Program-made: the position numbers and the translations under genes
The notes under the pieces: generated by a model
The model's input: only the letters and a program-made list of their open reading frames with translations
What the model was told of the DNA's origin: nothing
Databases searched by the model: none
Assembly: GCF_002288925.2 (NCBI RefSeq)
Contig: NW_022098004.1
Span: 7,943,604 to 8,007,603 of the forward strand
DNA length: 64,000 nucleotides
Direction of reading: 5' to 3'
Source: Delphinapterus leucas
Taxonomy: Eukaryota; Chordata; Mammalia; Artiodactyla; Monodontidae
Shown here: positions 20,681 through 31,508 of the stretch, one piece after another
Numbering within the stretch: position 1 is the stretch's first letter
How the letters are laid out: each line of letters opens with the position of its first letter

Positions 20681-21980
20681 GTGCGAGGAAGGACCGGGCA
20701 GAGATGCGGGCAGGCTCCTGCCAGCAAAGACCTCAGAGTTGGAGCAGCAGCATGGCCGGCTAGAAGCCTTTGACCCTGGCTTAAACTAGAGGCAGGCTTA
20801 GGGCGCTCTGGGAGTGGAGAGCGGGGGTTCAGAGAGGTCAGGGTGCAGCTGGAGCAGTCTGAGGAATGACTCTAGTGCTACCCAGCGGGGGGGTAGGAAA
20901 AGACTACCCCGGGAAGCTGGAACAGCATGGGCAAAGTCACGGGAGTTACGGGGGGTGCATGGTGGCTCAGAGGGAGCACAGGTGGCAGCTGGAGCCACAT
21001 TACATACATACATACGTGTGGGGATGATAACATGGGGCTGGGTGGATGCCTCTCCCCCGCCAACGCTCCCCATGTGCAATATGGGCTGGCCTCGTGCCTT
21101 CCAACAAGGCACCTGTGGGCTTGCCTCAGTGCTCTGGGTTGGGATCTGGGTCCTCCCAGCAGGGATGGCAGGTCAGCATCCACCAGCAGTCCTTTTGGCT
21201 CCAGAGGTGCCCTCAGACTGCTGATTCCTAAGTGCCGAGCATCAATAAAAAACAATCAAAGGAAACCAGCAGCCCATAAAGAATATTAACTCCAGGACTG
21301 TTAGGATGCAAGGGGCTTGAGAATATTGGAGTGACATGCCCTTGAATACTTGGAAGAAGCTCCATGGTGCAGTGTGTTTTCTGTATCAGTAGCAGACGCT
21401 GATCAAAAGACCAAGACAGCAATGGTTTAATTTTCTATGTCGCGGGAAGTCCACGTTCTTTCCCCTTTTCCACACATCTTATCTCGGAGATGCGTCTTTT
21501 CTCCAGAGTTCAACCCTGAGTGTTTGCAGGTTTCCCAGGTGAGCTCTGGACGCCATACCTGCAGCCTCCCCAGTGCAGGGTCTCAGGTTTGGTTGAGCTC
21601 TTAGACTTCATCCTATGACTGTTCTACACCAGACTTCAGATTCCCTTCTACCCTGCCTATGGCCATAAAATTCACATAGCAAACACTTGGATATCCAGCT
21701 CCCATAAAAAATCTGGACTCGTTTGTTTTGAACTGTATTATGGGACAGACTGTTTTCAATAGTGAGAAAAGGTAACAGAGATTAGATACTAACTCGGCAT
21801 GCTTGGTATTTCTTTCAGCATCCCTTGCCTGGTTTCAGTAATCAAGTTAACTTGTAGTGGCTTCCAACTCTCCCCTTGAGCTTGTGCTGTATGGACAGAG
21901 CCTAACACCCAAAGGCTAGTTGAACCAGGTGACCTGTGCTTAATCTCCCCCCAATGTTATTTCATTATTTATATTTTATT
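20681..21980. other. Unassigned sequence
   Basis: 20681-21260 is relatively GC-rich and contains several overlapping frames of 98-136 codons on both strands, as expected from low stop density in GC-rich DNA. None looks like a known protein. A short TACA run is at 21001-21015. 21260-21980 is ordinary unique sequence. Confidence 0.5.
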
Positions 21981-21984
21981 TATA

Positions 21985-22180
21985 TAGCATGTACTATGTG
22001 CTAGGCATTCTTTTAAGCACTTAAAGGTATTAATTCATTTGAGCTTCATAATAATCCTACATGGCAGGGACTACTATTATCTCAGTTTGAGAGATGAAAA
22101 AACTGAGGCACAGAGAGGTTAATGAATTTCTCAAGGTCCCATGGCTAGTAAGTGGTGGAGCTAGGATTCAACAGTTTGGT
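21985..22180 (-). mobile_element. MIR SINE, nearly full length, - strand
   Basis: One of the clearest MIRs here: 'gcatgtactatgtgctaggcattcttttaagcac', 'ttaattcatttgagcttcataataatcctacatggcagggactactattatc', 'gatgaaaaaactgaggcacagagaggttaatgaatttctcaaggtcccatggctagtaagtggtggagctaggattcaa'. Confidence 0.95.
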
Positions 22181-22184
22181 TTAG

Positions 22185-22882
22185 TTGTAATGCTGCCCCC
22201 TTGGGAATGAGAGATTCGGTCATTCCATGGTGTCTTCCAGCTTGCCCACCTCTGCTCTGGGTCAGAAGCCACATTCTCATACACCGGGTCTTCTGGCCTC
22301 TCCTATACTAGCCCCATGCACCTTAGGAGAGCTGGATTCCATCTGCTTGCTTGGTCTTGGCCTTGGCAGCATCATGAGGCCAGAAGTGAGGAGCAGCCAG
22401 GGAAGTGCCCCCTGCTTCTCCTCACTTGCCAGGAGCCACCGGGCCCTGAGCCAGCCACCCCGAGGGAAGAGCTCCAACACCCTGGGCCTGCCGTCACCCA
22501 CGGGCATGTCCTTTCCCAGCAGCACAACCAGGCCCTTTCTTGGAAGCTGACAAGGGGATGCCAATAGAAGAAAAGCTTAAACTTCCCGCTGTATCTACCC
22601 TGACTGCCACCTATACCCACTATGGTCCCAGAGTTTGGGGCAAAAATATCCACGATCTTTTTTATCAGCTCCTTTGAAGTCCCATCATTTTCCCGTAGAG
22701 CTTAAGGGACGTATTAGTCCCTTGGGGTCATTCTCTAACACTCTCGACAAGGTAACTGGAACAAGGTCTATAGGATCAGACTCTCTTGGTAAAGGCACAT
22801 CCCTCACATTGACTCTGTGCCCTGTAACAGAGAGCGATTTGATTTTCTGAGTTCAGGATGGCACTCGAGCAATTCCCTTCTG
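22185..22882. other. Unassigned sequence
   Basis: GC-richer unique stretch. Frames of 107 codons (+, 22227-22550) and 95 codons (-, 22277-22564) overlap in opposite directions and have no recognisable domain, so I do not call a gene. Confidence 0.45.
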
Positions 22883-22884
22883 CT

Positions 22885-23215
22885 GCTTGTTCATTCAGTC
22901 AATAGATGTAGACAAGCCAGGCCCTGTGCATAGCACACAGAAACCAGAAACAAACCAGCCTCAGTTCCTGCCTCATTGAGCTCACAGTCTCCTGGGGGAT
23001 AACAGATAAGTGAGCAATTGCGTCAGGGTGGAGATATGCTTTGATAGTAGCAGACAAAGTGGGAGAGACAGGTAGCCTACTCGAGGCTGACGCCTGCACT
23101 GGGTTCTGGGATGGATGGTGGTTACCTGCACAGAGGAAAAAGGGTGAGACTGGCCAGGCGTAGGGAACAGCATATGCAAAGGTATGAACAGGGAGAAAAC
23201 ATTTCTGAGTGATGC
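22885..23215 (-). mobile_element. L2 fragment, - strand
   Basis: 'ttcattcagtcaatagatgtagacaagccaggccctgtgcatagcac', then 'ctcagttcctgcctcattgagctcacagtctcctgggggataacagataagtg', and 'ggccaggcgtagggaacagcatatgcaaaggtatgaa' follow the reverse-complement L2 3' region. Confidence 0.75.
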
Positions 23216-23219
23216 CTAA

Positions 23220-24735
23220 TGTGACAGTTGATCATAGGGATAAGACTTGTCAATCAAATAGATGCTCTTGTGTGAGCAAGTGATGTTTGGCACTGCAGCA
23301 GCCACCTTGTGATCATGGGGCTATGAGCCTGAGGATTAGAGCCAACTCCTTTGGGACGTTTTGTAAAGTATTAAATACCCTTAGAATCTAAGCAACTCTT
23401 TGTTTTTGTTACTTTCAGCTTAAAGATATTAACTGATATAGCTATGATAAGGAATTTGGCCTTTACCTTATGTCAATGGGAAGACATAAAATGTTAAGCA
23501 GTCTGTTTTGCAGACATGCCATACCCATGATGGGTGTGTGTATGTTTTCCTACATGGCACATTCCAGTTGTGCCCCTGCTTTATCAGTTGTGTCCCTGCT
23601 TTATTTTTTAGACTGATAAATAAATATCAGTCTAAATGGAGTGATAGATGCGGACACATCTCCATCCCATACCACTTCCCAGAACAGAAAACCTTGTGAA
23701 GTCACCCCCACTAACAAGCCACGCTCATGCAGATGTTCACAAGGAGGACACCAGCTCTCTTCACACCAGCCGCTCGGCTCTGGAAGACTTTTCAAGTTCA
23801 TCATTATTTATAAAGTTAATACTCATAATGCAAGGGTTTCTCTTTGATGTGGGAGTGTTTTCGAAGCCTTGGTGACCTATATTGCCAACACACTCTGTAG
23901 GAGGTGAGGCACAGACCGGCTGGGGAATTACCCTTGTTTAATGAACACTAAAATTAGAATTTGACTGAAATCCACAGAAATGGCTCGACAGCAAGTTCGA
24001 GATGCCCCTGGGGAGCTGTGGGCAGCTCAAATTTACCCACAGGCGTTTCTGAAAAAAAAAAATTTTTTTTTTTTTTGAATCAGCATAGTTGGCTCTTTTG
24101 AGCCGAGAATGCTGCTTGCTCTCAAAGCTTCTCCCAGCCCCCGCCCCAGCCCCCCTACACTGACGCTTCGGGGACAGCTAAGCACCTCTATGGGCTTTTG
24201 TCATATTGGTCATGCCCAATGAACACAGAGCATGCAGCGTGGCAGTGGTCTGTCTGCCCTGTTGCCAGTGGTCACACTCCTCATGGAAAGTTCTAAGAAA
24301 AATCACAGCCTCGAGAGTGGGTGTACGGTCAGCTGAAAAGGACCCTAGATATCCTCCTGTTTTGTGGACCCCAAGAAGGGGGACTCGGGGTCGATTTTGA
24401 TATCCTAAAAGACCTAATAGAAGTTCTACTTTTAATGAGAACAGAGGCCCTAAATGAATACATGAGCTTAGTTTGATGACCATCACTCCAGACCCAGGAA
24501 TAATAAAGACAAAAAACAACTAAAAAATGAAGTCCTAAATGGTGATAAGGGACGAGTTTGAGATGCAGGTTCAGCGCAGCGGCCTCAGCTCCCAGGAGGG
24601 GAAGCAGCTAGGAATCGGGCAGAACCAGATTTTGGAAGGCAGAGCTCTTGGTTCCAAGGCCAGTGTGCTCTGTGCTGGGGGTTCCTCAGCTCGCTGTGCA
24701 CACTGATGATGTACGGGTTGCACTGGAATTCTGAG
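23220..24735. other. Mostly unassigned sequence
   Basis: 23220-23345 has an LTR-like flavour (ccaccttgtgatcatggggctatgagcc) but I cannot name a family. An A-run/T-run palindrome lies at 24052-24076. No gene recognised. Confidence 0.45.
24052..24076. repeat. Poly(A)-poly(T) inverted repeat
   Basis: Eleven A followed directly by fourteen T, flanked by ttctg and gaatcag, so the sequence can fold on itself or act as a slippage site. It looks like two oppositely oriented tails meeting but no element flanks either side. Confidence 0.9.
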
Positions 24736-24739
24736 GGAG

Positions 24740-25070
24740 AGTTTTTGTATACTTGTGTAATTGTAAAACTTTATTTTCTAAGTTATAAAAGCGTTTATAA
24801 AAATGTTTATTTGAACAAGTTAAAGAAAAAAAAAAAGAAAATGTTAATAATGACTTCCAACACTCCTCCAGTCTCTCCTCACTAGGAAACAGGTGGTAAT
24901 ATTCAATGTGTGGTCTTCGGTAGCTTTTCATACTCTTATATAAACATAAAAATATATAAATTGTAAGCATATATGTCTGCATATTTTTAATAGGATATTA
25001 TACTCTTTACCCAGCATTTTGCTTTTTTACTTACTCAAAAAGTATAAGAAAGATGACAGTCAAAAAAACA
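24740..25070 (-). mobile_element. Old L1 3'-end fragment (L1M type), related to 27320-27630
   Basis: Shares an ordered set of segments with 27320-27630 (taagttataaaagcgtttataaaa, aacaagttaaa, ctccagtctctcctcactagg, gtgtggtcttcggtagctttt, cttatataaacataaa, tatatgtctgcatatttttaatagg). The 'tataaacata ... ttttaataggat' part resembles reverse-strand old L1 3' UTRs. Confidence 0.5.
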
Positions 25071-25074
25071 CATC

Positions 25075-26050
25075 AGAAGCATCTTTCCTCATGTGTGTGT
25101 ATCATCTAATTCTCCTTAATGGTTCTATAATACGAATTCGATGCTGCTGGCTGAAAACGAGGCTTTGAGCGGCTCGTCTTCCTTCTAAATTCCCAATCAA
25201 CTCCGGTGTGTTGGGTGAATTTGTCTCTCAACTCACTGGCTTTACCAAAACCACTCCTGAAATTTCGTATTCCTTTCAGCCTCACAACACGTCCATGTCT
25301 GCAGAGGCCTATTGCCACTGTCCCATGCTTTGTGATGGCTTCCCGTGTGCCCACTTCCTGTACCAAGTGTATCTCCTAATGGCTGCAAGCCTCACACTGG
25401 ATTTGAATTATAATCATATCCCACGTAACGTCAGTAATCCATACCCAAACCTTGGACACTGCTCGAAAATGTTAACCAGGGGCCTGTATCCTATTATTTT
25501 AAAAAAGAAAAGTTATATGGCATTACACATCAACCTCAAACCTTTAAGTTTCTTAAATCATAACTAAGGCTCAGTAAAACACCTGTATATGTAACAAAGT
25601 ATCAGTTAGAATGTAAGGCGTTTAAAACTTTGGTTCTGAACACCAACCACAAATAATCTGGCTGTTATCAATCAGCTGCCTTGTCTGCAGTGAGGCTGCA
25701 GTGCACTTCTTAGCGTCAGCCTCGTCTGACGCATGTTTCCGTTTTGCTGACCCTCAGCTAGCTCTTTAAAATATCTGCATGTCATTCTGACACTTACTGA
25801 GTTTATTTGCAAGGGCACTCAATTCTTGTTTTGTACGTTGTTTTAAAATAGATATATATTGCGCTGAGTACTGGGGGTGTAAATATGTTTCCCTTGATAA
25901 ACGTCGGCAGAAGCGCATGATATTGAGAAATAGTTGTCTTCCGTGAAGTTCAAGTATTAAAAAACAAAGATGTTCTGCTGCTAGAAGAATGTTAACTGGG
26001 GAGATGTTATCTTTGGGGGAAAAACTGCCTTTTCCCCTAATCCCAGCCAG
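25075..26050. other. Unassigned sequence
   Basis: Two opposed frames of 86 and 119 codons at 25106-25567 overlap. Neither shows a known domain. No repeat recognised. Confidence 0.45.
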
Positions 26051-26052
26051 TC

Positions 26053-26195
26053 AATAGCACTACCTGGAGAATTTTCTCTTTCACATGATTCACAGCCTCC
26101 TCCCCGCAGAGATTCAGATTCACTAGGTCTGGGAATCAATCCCAGCTATTTCCCATGAACAAGCAGGTTTAAGGATCACTGGTTTCAGTTATGGC
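26053..26195 (+). mobile_element. MER5-like hAT fragment
   Basis: 'cacatgattcacagcctcctccccgcagagattcagattcactaggtctgggaatcaatcccag' and 'aagcaggtttaaggatcactggtt' match the MER5A middle (gattcagtaggtctggggtggg) and end (ggaccactggt type), though decayed. Confidence 0.5.
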
Positions 26196-26199
26196 GTCT

Positions 26200-27080
26200 G
26201 CCAGCTAGATCATGAGTTTTTCAACAACAGGAATTCTTGTGTGTCTTTCTGTCCAGATGCCTGGAATGGCGTAGTGTAATAAGAGTGGAATAGTACTGAG
26301 GCCGTGCATACAGCAGGACTGCCTTAATGCTTATCTAGAATTGTTTGTGTGCGGCCAGGCTTTTTGCAGACTGTCCTTGGGTACCTGCTGCAGGACCACG
26401 AGTATGAGGAATCATGTGAGGGTCTTTGTTGGTGACAGATCTGGGAGGGTATTTTGTGCAAAACATTCCCTCTCCCTTTCCTGACTCAAGCAGGTTTGTT
26501 GTTTTGCAAGACTCAGAGTTTCTTGAAGCATCTGTGAGCACTGAGTGCAGCCTGCACCTTGTTATAATCACTATTGTCATCTGCTTCTCATATCCTCCTG
26601 TCCACCCTGGGGCCAGGCCAAGCTGCCCCTTTCCTAAGCTCTCACCTCCAATAAAGCTTCCTGCCCTTGACCTTGGGGCCCATCAGATTGCCCTTCACTT
26701 TGCCTCTCAAGCAAATTCAGGGTTGCCTCTGGGGCTCTCACCTTTCATTTTATTTTCGCTAAATCCTTCTGGGGCTTCTATTTTTATCCTTGTGTTTGAG
26801 GTGTCCAGACTGTTTAAGATGAGGCCTTTGCTATGGGCGCAGCTCTCTTCCAAGGTTTGGAGGCTGCTGTCCCCATGCGGCCACCTTGTAGCATTTACCT
26901 GGACACACTGGGTGACTTCCTTCCCTTTTCCTCCTGCCCTTCACTCCCCACCGCTAACAACGCCAGCACACACTGCCATTTATTTGTCCAGCTGATAAGA
27001 GGGAAAAATGTTGATTTGTAAATTTCTGAAGTCACCTGCTTTTTATTCATTAGTCACTTCTCTTATCCATAGTTCCTTTT
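26200..27080. other. Unassigned; longest open frame of the window (189 codons, +, 26426-26995)
   Basis: 26200-26330 may be a decayed L2 3' end. The frame 26426-26995 is the longest here; its conceptual product is rich in Ser, Pro, Leu and Phe, has no recognisable domain or initiation context, and ends in C-rich DNA. An aataaagcttcctgcc string at about 26651 resembles an LTR polyadenylation region, so an unrecognised LTR is possible. I do not call a gene. Confidence 0.4.
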
Positions 27081-27084
27081 TTAA

Positions 27085-27250
27085 CTCTATTTTCTAACTA
27101 GTAACAATAATTTGCGTTTTATCCTGTAATAGTCTGTCCCTGCAGTAAGACTGCTTAACCCTTTGAGATTGAGAATTTGTCTCACCCATCTCTTTGTAAC
27201 ACCCAGGGCACCTGGGAGAACTAAGAGACTACTTGTTGAATGAAATGTTA
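27085..27250 (+). mobile_element. L2 3'-end fragment, + strand
   Basis: 'gagattgagaatttgtctcacccatctctttgtaacacccagggcacctgggagaactaagagactacttgttgaatgaaatg' matches L2 3' order (tatccccagcgcc ... gttgaatgaatg), diverged. Confidence 0.6.
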
Positions 27251-27314
27251 GGCCCCAGATTTCTGAAGACATGGTCATTGATGCATAGCAAATTAAAATG
27301 ATCATAAACAAATT

Positions 27315-27640
27315 AAATGATCATAAACACATTTTTATTTTTGAAAATGTGCAACATGTAAGTTCTTAGTTTATAAAAGCATTTACAAAATTGTTTGTTT
27401 TAACAAGTAAAAAAATATTAAAACGTAAATAATTGCTCCCCAGCTTTCTCCAGTCTCTCCACATTAGGGCACTGATGTGAACACTTTTATGTGTGGCATT
27501 CTGTAGCTTTTTCTATCCTTATATAAACAGACAAGTATATAAGTATATAGGCATATGTGCCTATGTGTTTTTAAATGGGATTTTTTATGTGTTGCCCATT
27601 TACAATTAGATGTAAACACCCCAAGCAGCATGACTTGCAG
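27315..27640 (-). mobile_element. Old L1 3'-end fragment (L1M type), related to 24740-25070
   Basis: Homologous to the 24.7-kb copy, with differences scattered throughout. Similarity is typical of two old copies of one L1 subfamily, though a local duplication about 2.6 kb apart cannot be excluded. Confidence 0.5.
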
Positions 27641-28424
27641 CATGTCGAGAAAAGAGGTTGCTGAACACATCAGGGCCCTGCCACATGTCTGTCTCCATGG
27701 TGATGCCACCTCACCTTCTTCCAGAGAAATGGAGGAGCCAGTTTGAGCAGAAACCTAATCACAGTGGAGGAGAGGGACTGGAAATGATCCTCAGAGCCAT
27801 ACTGAATAATCACCTATATGTGTGTCTGCAGCCCAATCTTGTTTTTCTTTTTTTTTCCCTAAAGAACCCTTTGCCCCCTAAGCTTCAGTACTTTCTTCTG
27901 CTTGAAACACAATTTCCCTATCCTCTTAGCATGATAAAGGTCTGGCTAAGTTTTCAGCATTAGGGGCCCCTTCTCTGCGTTACCATGGCTCCCTTTCTTC
28001 CCCTTCCTCAGTGTCATATTATCCTTTGTAGCAATTTTCCAGTGCGGTGGGCATGGAGATGCACGGCCCATTCCCTTCAAGGAAGGATGTGTAGATGCCC
28101 AGTGGCAGGTAGACTGCACATGGCAAGTTCCTTCAGGGTTGCCTCAGCTGCGGAGAGCCGTGTCGCCAGGGCCACCCCTGTCTAGTGACTGAGCAGGTCA
28201 GGGATGTAAAGACCCTGACATTTCACCCTGGTTCAGGGCAACTCCGACAGGTGATTCCTGCCCCAGAGTGACAGGCCAAGTGAGCTGAGGCCTGTGACTC
28301 TGCATCACAGCCCAGCTTCCTCTTCTTTTACAGGTGTTGAGCCCTAATAAACATCTTACATCGAACTCTATCCCTTTGTTTCTAGAAAACCCACCCTATG
28401 ACATCTGATTAATTGTCTAGCTGC
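27641..28424. other. Unassigned sequence
   Basis: Includes GC-richer DNA at 28030-28260. The string gagccctaataaacatctta at about 28340 has an LTR-like polyadenylation look but I cannot name a family. No gene recognised. Confidence 0.45.
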
Positions 28425-28512
28425 CTCAGTGAGGGCCAGAGTCTCAGTCTCTACTGAATCCCCGATACCTATTACACAGCAGGGAGTAAATATTTGTTGA
28501 CATATTTATTGA
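28425..28512 (+). mobile_element. L2 3' end, + strand
   Basis: 'gtgagggccagagtctcagtctctactgaatccccgatacctattacacagcagggagtaaatatttgttgacatatttattgaatgg' follows the L2 tail. Its terminal gaatg-type repeat is the probable seed of the microsatellite that follows. Confidence 0.8.
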
Positions 28513-28580
28513 ATGGATGGATGGATGGATGGATGGATGGATGGATGGATGAATGAATGAATGAATGAATGAATGAATGA
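28513..28580 (+). repeat. Compound tetranucleotide microsatellite (GGAT)n-(GAAT)n
   Basis: A run of about ten ggat units (28513-28551) followed by about seven aatg units (28551-28580). A likely length-polymorphic marker grown from an L2 tail. Confidence 0.95.
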
Positions 28581-28829
28581 GTTTGGATGACTCCAAAGGA
28601 GGCTGAGATGCTGGTTTCCCCCCCGACCTCCACCAGATGCCTCTCTCTGCCCATCACCCTGGAACCTGAGCCTGTCAGTCCCTGCTCCCAGTGGAAACCC
28701 ATGCGGTCATTGTGTCTCTTCCCTTTTGTTCTCCCTCCTTGCCTGTCCCTGGAAAGGCTGGGCAGGGGTGCTGAGCAGCCCACAGCAGACAACCCCTTTT
28801 ATTCCTTTTGACGGCCTCAGGGAAGTTTG
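28581..28829. other. Unassigned sequence
   Basis: C-rich unique stretch. No gene or repeat recognised. Confidence 0.5.
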
Positions 28830-29110
28830 ATGGGGATATTTCCATAATCGATGAGGGAGCCCTGTCACCCCAAACATGGAGCCTTTAAAGAGAATAGGTT
28901 TATGCAAATTAGATATTGATGGAGTAATGATTAATTGGCTCTGAGCCTTTGTTAATATGCAATTGTAGTAACAGAGATACATTTATAATTATTTCGGTTA
29001 ATTGTTCAAACAAGCACTCAGGACTTAATTGCACAGAGTAATTGAAGAGCCTTGGTTATCAGGATTATTTCTTTCCAGAGAAAAATCAGAGGTGTTTAAC
29101 CAGTTGGATT
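28830..29110. promoter_or_regulatory. Candidate conserved non-coding element, homeodomain and octamer motifs
   Basis: Repeat-free AT-rich block with an exact POU octamer ATGCAAAT at 28902-28909 and closely spaced homeodomain-type cores: taatgattaattgg (28925-28938), ttaatatgcaattg (28952-28965), ggttaattg (28997-29005), cttaattgc and gtaattgaag (about 29024-29047). Such density is typical of developmental enhancers. Conservation cannot be judged from one genome, so this is a candidate only. Confidence 0.4.
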
Positions 29111-29214
29111 CCTGTGCTGAGGGGGTTAGGTGTGTCTTTGAGGTCCTGGTATTACCAAAGGAGAGGGGACAGTCACATATTCTGAGGTCTTCCTCTGTTT
29201 GCAGAGGGTTGGGA

Positions 29215-29430
29215 TTGTGGGCTTTGAATTTAGACAGATAAAGTTCCTAAGTTCCAACTCTGCCTTTTCAATAGCTCTGTGGTTTGGGGCAAGTTATTTA
29301 GCTGCTCTGAGCTACAGTTTCCAAATCTGTAAAATGAGAGGAATACCCCTTAACTTATGCAGTGGTGGGAAAAATAAATGAGGCAGTCCACGTAGAGCCC
29401 TCTGCTCGGTGCCTTGTACCTGGTAAACAG
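29215..29430 (+). mobile_element. MIR SINE, + strand
   Basis: 'gggctttgaatttagacagataaagttcctaagttccaactctgcc', 'ggcaagttatttagctgctctgagctacagtttccaaatctgtaaaatgaga' and 'ataaatgaggcagtccacgtagagccctctgctcggtgccttgtacctggta' cover nearly the whole element. Confidence 0.9.
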
Positions 29431-29770
29431 TCCTGATGGGAACTGGTGTAGCGATATTTACCAGCACAGCTGCCAGCAAAGGCCAGACGAATGAAAGTGA
29501 ATACATGCCGCCGAACACCTGTGAGCCCATGAATGGGAAGCGTTGGGGGCAGGAAGGGCACAAAAGGCCTGACTTCGAGAGTTTATTTAAAAACACAGAG
29601 ATGGGAACAGCTTGGAGGAACACGTGTCGGCTCTGTACTGATCTGTGCAAGGTGATGACGGTGTGTTGCCAAGGAGCTGGCTTGGCTGCGTACCTTACGG
29701 TGACCCACTTCTGAAGGGTGTTGTTTCAGATTCCAACTTTCTCTCATTTACCTTTGTTCAAAGTCTAAAA

Positions 29771-29803
<33 letters not shown>

Positions 29804-29985
29804 TTACAAATACTGTGGTAAGGAGAAGGAACTTCATGCTCTCTGATAAGGGGGCAGTCCTTTCCATGGTCCCTGTGTTTCTCTCTCGCTCTTCCTGAAA
29901 ATGGACACTCCCAGCCATGCAGGGTGAGAGGTTGCAGGATGAGCTGGTCAAGGCTCTGAAATCCCGTGGGAGGGGAGAGAATATG
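29431..29985. other. Unassigned sequence around a CA microsatellite
   Basis: No gene or interspersed repeat recognised apart from the CA run at 29772-29801. Confidence 0.5.
29772..29801 (+). repeat. (CA)15 microsatellite
   Basis: Uninterrupted alternating CA from 29772 to 29801. Frames across it are low-complexity artefacts. Likely polymorphic. Confidence 0.97.
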
Positions 29986-29989
29986 TAGT

Positions 29990-30215
29990 GGTGTTCCGTG
30001 CATGGGCTCTAGAGCCTGACCAGTGTCTTTGCCAGTGCAGGCTTTGCACTTCAAGTCTATGATCTTGGACAGGCTGTCTAAGCTCTCTCTGACTCAGTTT
30101 CCCATCCGCAGTTTGGACCTCATACAAGGTTAAAGGGAGTCACAAATGGGATCCTACACATGGGGCATTTATTTAGCACAGTGCCTGACCTCTGTAAGCA
30201 TCCGACAGACGTGTG
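29990..30215 (+). mobile_element. MIR SINE, + strand
   Basis: 'gtgcatgggctctagagcctgaccagtg', 'tatgatcttggacaggctgtctaagctctctctgactcagtttcccatc', and 'catggggcatttatttagcacagtgcctgacctctgtaagcatcc' give MIR order from start to end. Confidence 0.88.
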
Positions 30216-30593
30216 TTGATGATAATGAAGAGCAAGATCTTTGGGGTGCTCAGGCAGCCCTTCAGGAAGTTTTAGAGGTACCACCCAGGGGATCACCCTT
30301 TCCGACATCACCCCATCAACTGCAGTCATCAACAGACGCACCCAGCGAGGCTGTCCCTCAGGCTTCCTAGAATCTGGGAATTTAGGAGCCTTTATATTCC
30401 ATGACTCTCAGGTCATCCCTGTTTATTTCACTCTCTTCCCACTTGAGGCGGCTGAAGCTAGGAAGCAAAGAACCGCTTCCTGTGGCGGGTACAATCCAGG
30501 CATTTCACACACAGCAGCGACTCTCTTCCCACCCACAGGGACTGGCTGTCTTCTCCTCTCTCTATCTCTGGAAATATTGTTTGTTTCCAGGTC
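30216..30593. other. Unassigned sequence
   Basis: Unique sequence with a 130-codon plus-strand frame (30241-30633) that has no recognised domain and runs into an L1 remnant. Not called as a gene. Confidence 0.45.
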
Positions 30594-30618
30594 AACTTTG
30601 TCTGATATCACCGTAGCT
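30594..30618 (+). repeat. 25-bp direct repeat, first copy
   Basis: Identical to 33018-33042, 2,424 bases downstream. Here it is continuous with its expected L1 context. Confidence 0.95.
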
Positions 30619-31048
30619 GTGAGAACTTTCTGATTGTCTGGGATACTTTTTTGCGTCTATTTACTTTCAGCCTGTCTGTGTCTTCATATTTAAGACACAT
30701 CTCTTTTAGACAACACATAGTTGGGTCTTGCTTTTTTTACCCATTCTGACAATTTCTGCCTTTTGAATTGAGTGTTTATTCTGTTACTATTGAATGTCAT
30801 TATTGACGTGATTGGATTTAGGTCTGGTTTACTATTTGTTTTCCGTTTGTCCCCTCCTGTATTTTACTTTTGTTCTTCTGTTCCTGCCTTTCCTGCTTTC
30901 TTTTTGGTGTTTGAATATATATTAAATTAGAATACATATTAGAATTCCATATTAATTTATCGGTTGCCTTTTTAGGTGAACCTACCGGTTTTTATAGGTA
31001 CTTGAATATATATCCTGAACTATGCACAGTCTACCTAGGGTCAATATT

Positions 31049-31341
31049 TTTTTAAAATAAATTTATATATTTATTTTTGGCTGCATTGGGTCTTCGTTGT
31101 TGCGTGCGGGCTTCCTCTAGTTGCGGTGAGCAGGGGCTACTCTTTGTTGCAGTGTGTGGGCTTCTCATTGCGGTGGCTTCTCTTGTTGCGGAGCACGGGC
31201 TCTAGGCACACGGGCTTCAGTAGTTGTGGTGCACGGGCTTAGTTGCTCCGTGGCATGTGGGATCTTCCCGGACCACAGCTTGAACCCATCTCCCCTGCAT
31301 TGGCAGGTGGATTCTCAACCACTGCGCCACCAGGGAAGCCC
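31049..31341 (-). mobile_element. CHR-type SINE (full-length form), - strand
   Basis: T-rich tail (tttttaaaataaattt), a longer body with repeated gttgc/gttgcgg modules, and a head ending gcgccaccagggaagcc. The 15-bp target-site duplication cctagggtcaatatt is at 31034-31048 and 31342-31356. Older subfamily than the compact GC-rich copies. Confidence 0.95.
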
Positions 31342-31508
31342 CCTAGGGTCAATATTGCATCACTTCTAGTAGAATGTGGAAAACCCCCAACTGTATAGGT
31401 CCACTTACTCCCACCTGATCCTCTATGTTACAGTTATACATAAGTATTATATCTATGTATGTTATGAACTTCACCTCAGAATACAATTTTATAATACTTG
31501 CTTTAAAG

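Larger units (their letters stand above)
30594..31508 (-). mobile_element. L1 internal remnant, - strand, split by a SINE
   Basis: Reverse-complement old L1: 'tctgatatcaccgtagctgtgag', 'ctttcagcctgtctgtgtcttcatatttaagacacatctcttttagacaacacatagttgggtcttgc', 'gacgtgattggatttaggtctggtttactatttg'. The SINE at 31049-31341 interrupts it. The first 25 bp recur at 33018-33042. Confidence 0.75.

Noticed and set aside
20814..21289. Coding exon in the GC-rich stretch with several frames over 100 codons
   Set aside because: Frames are open on both strands at once, as expected from low stop density in GC-rich DNA; no splice-site or domain evidence.
28513..28580. CRISPR array or other prokaryotic repeat system
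   Set aside because: It is a tetranucleotide microsatellite; the whole window is mammalian and contains no spaced repeats.
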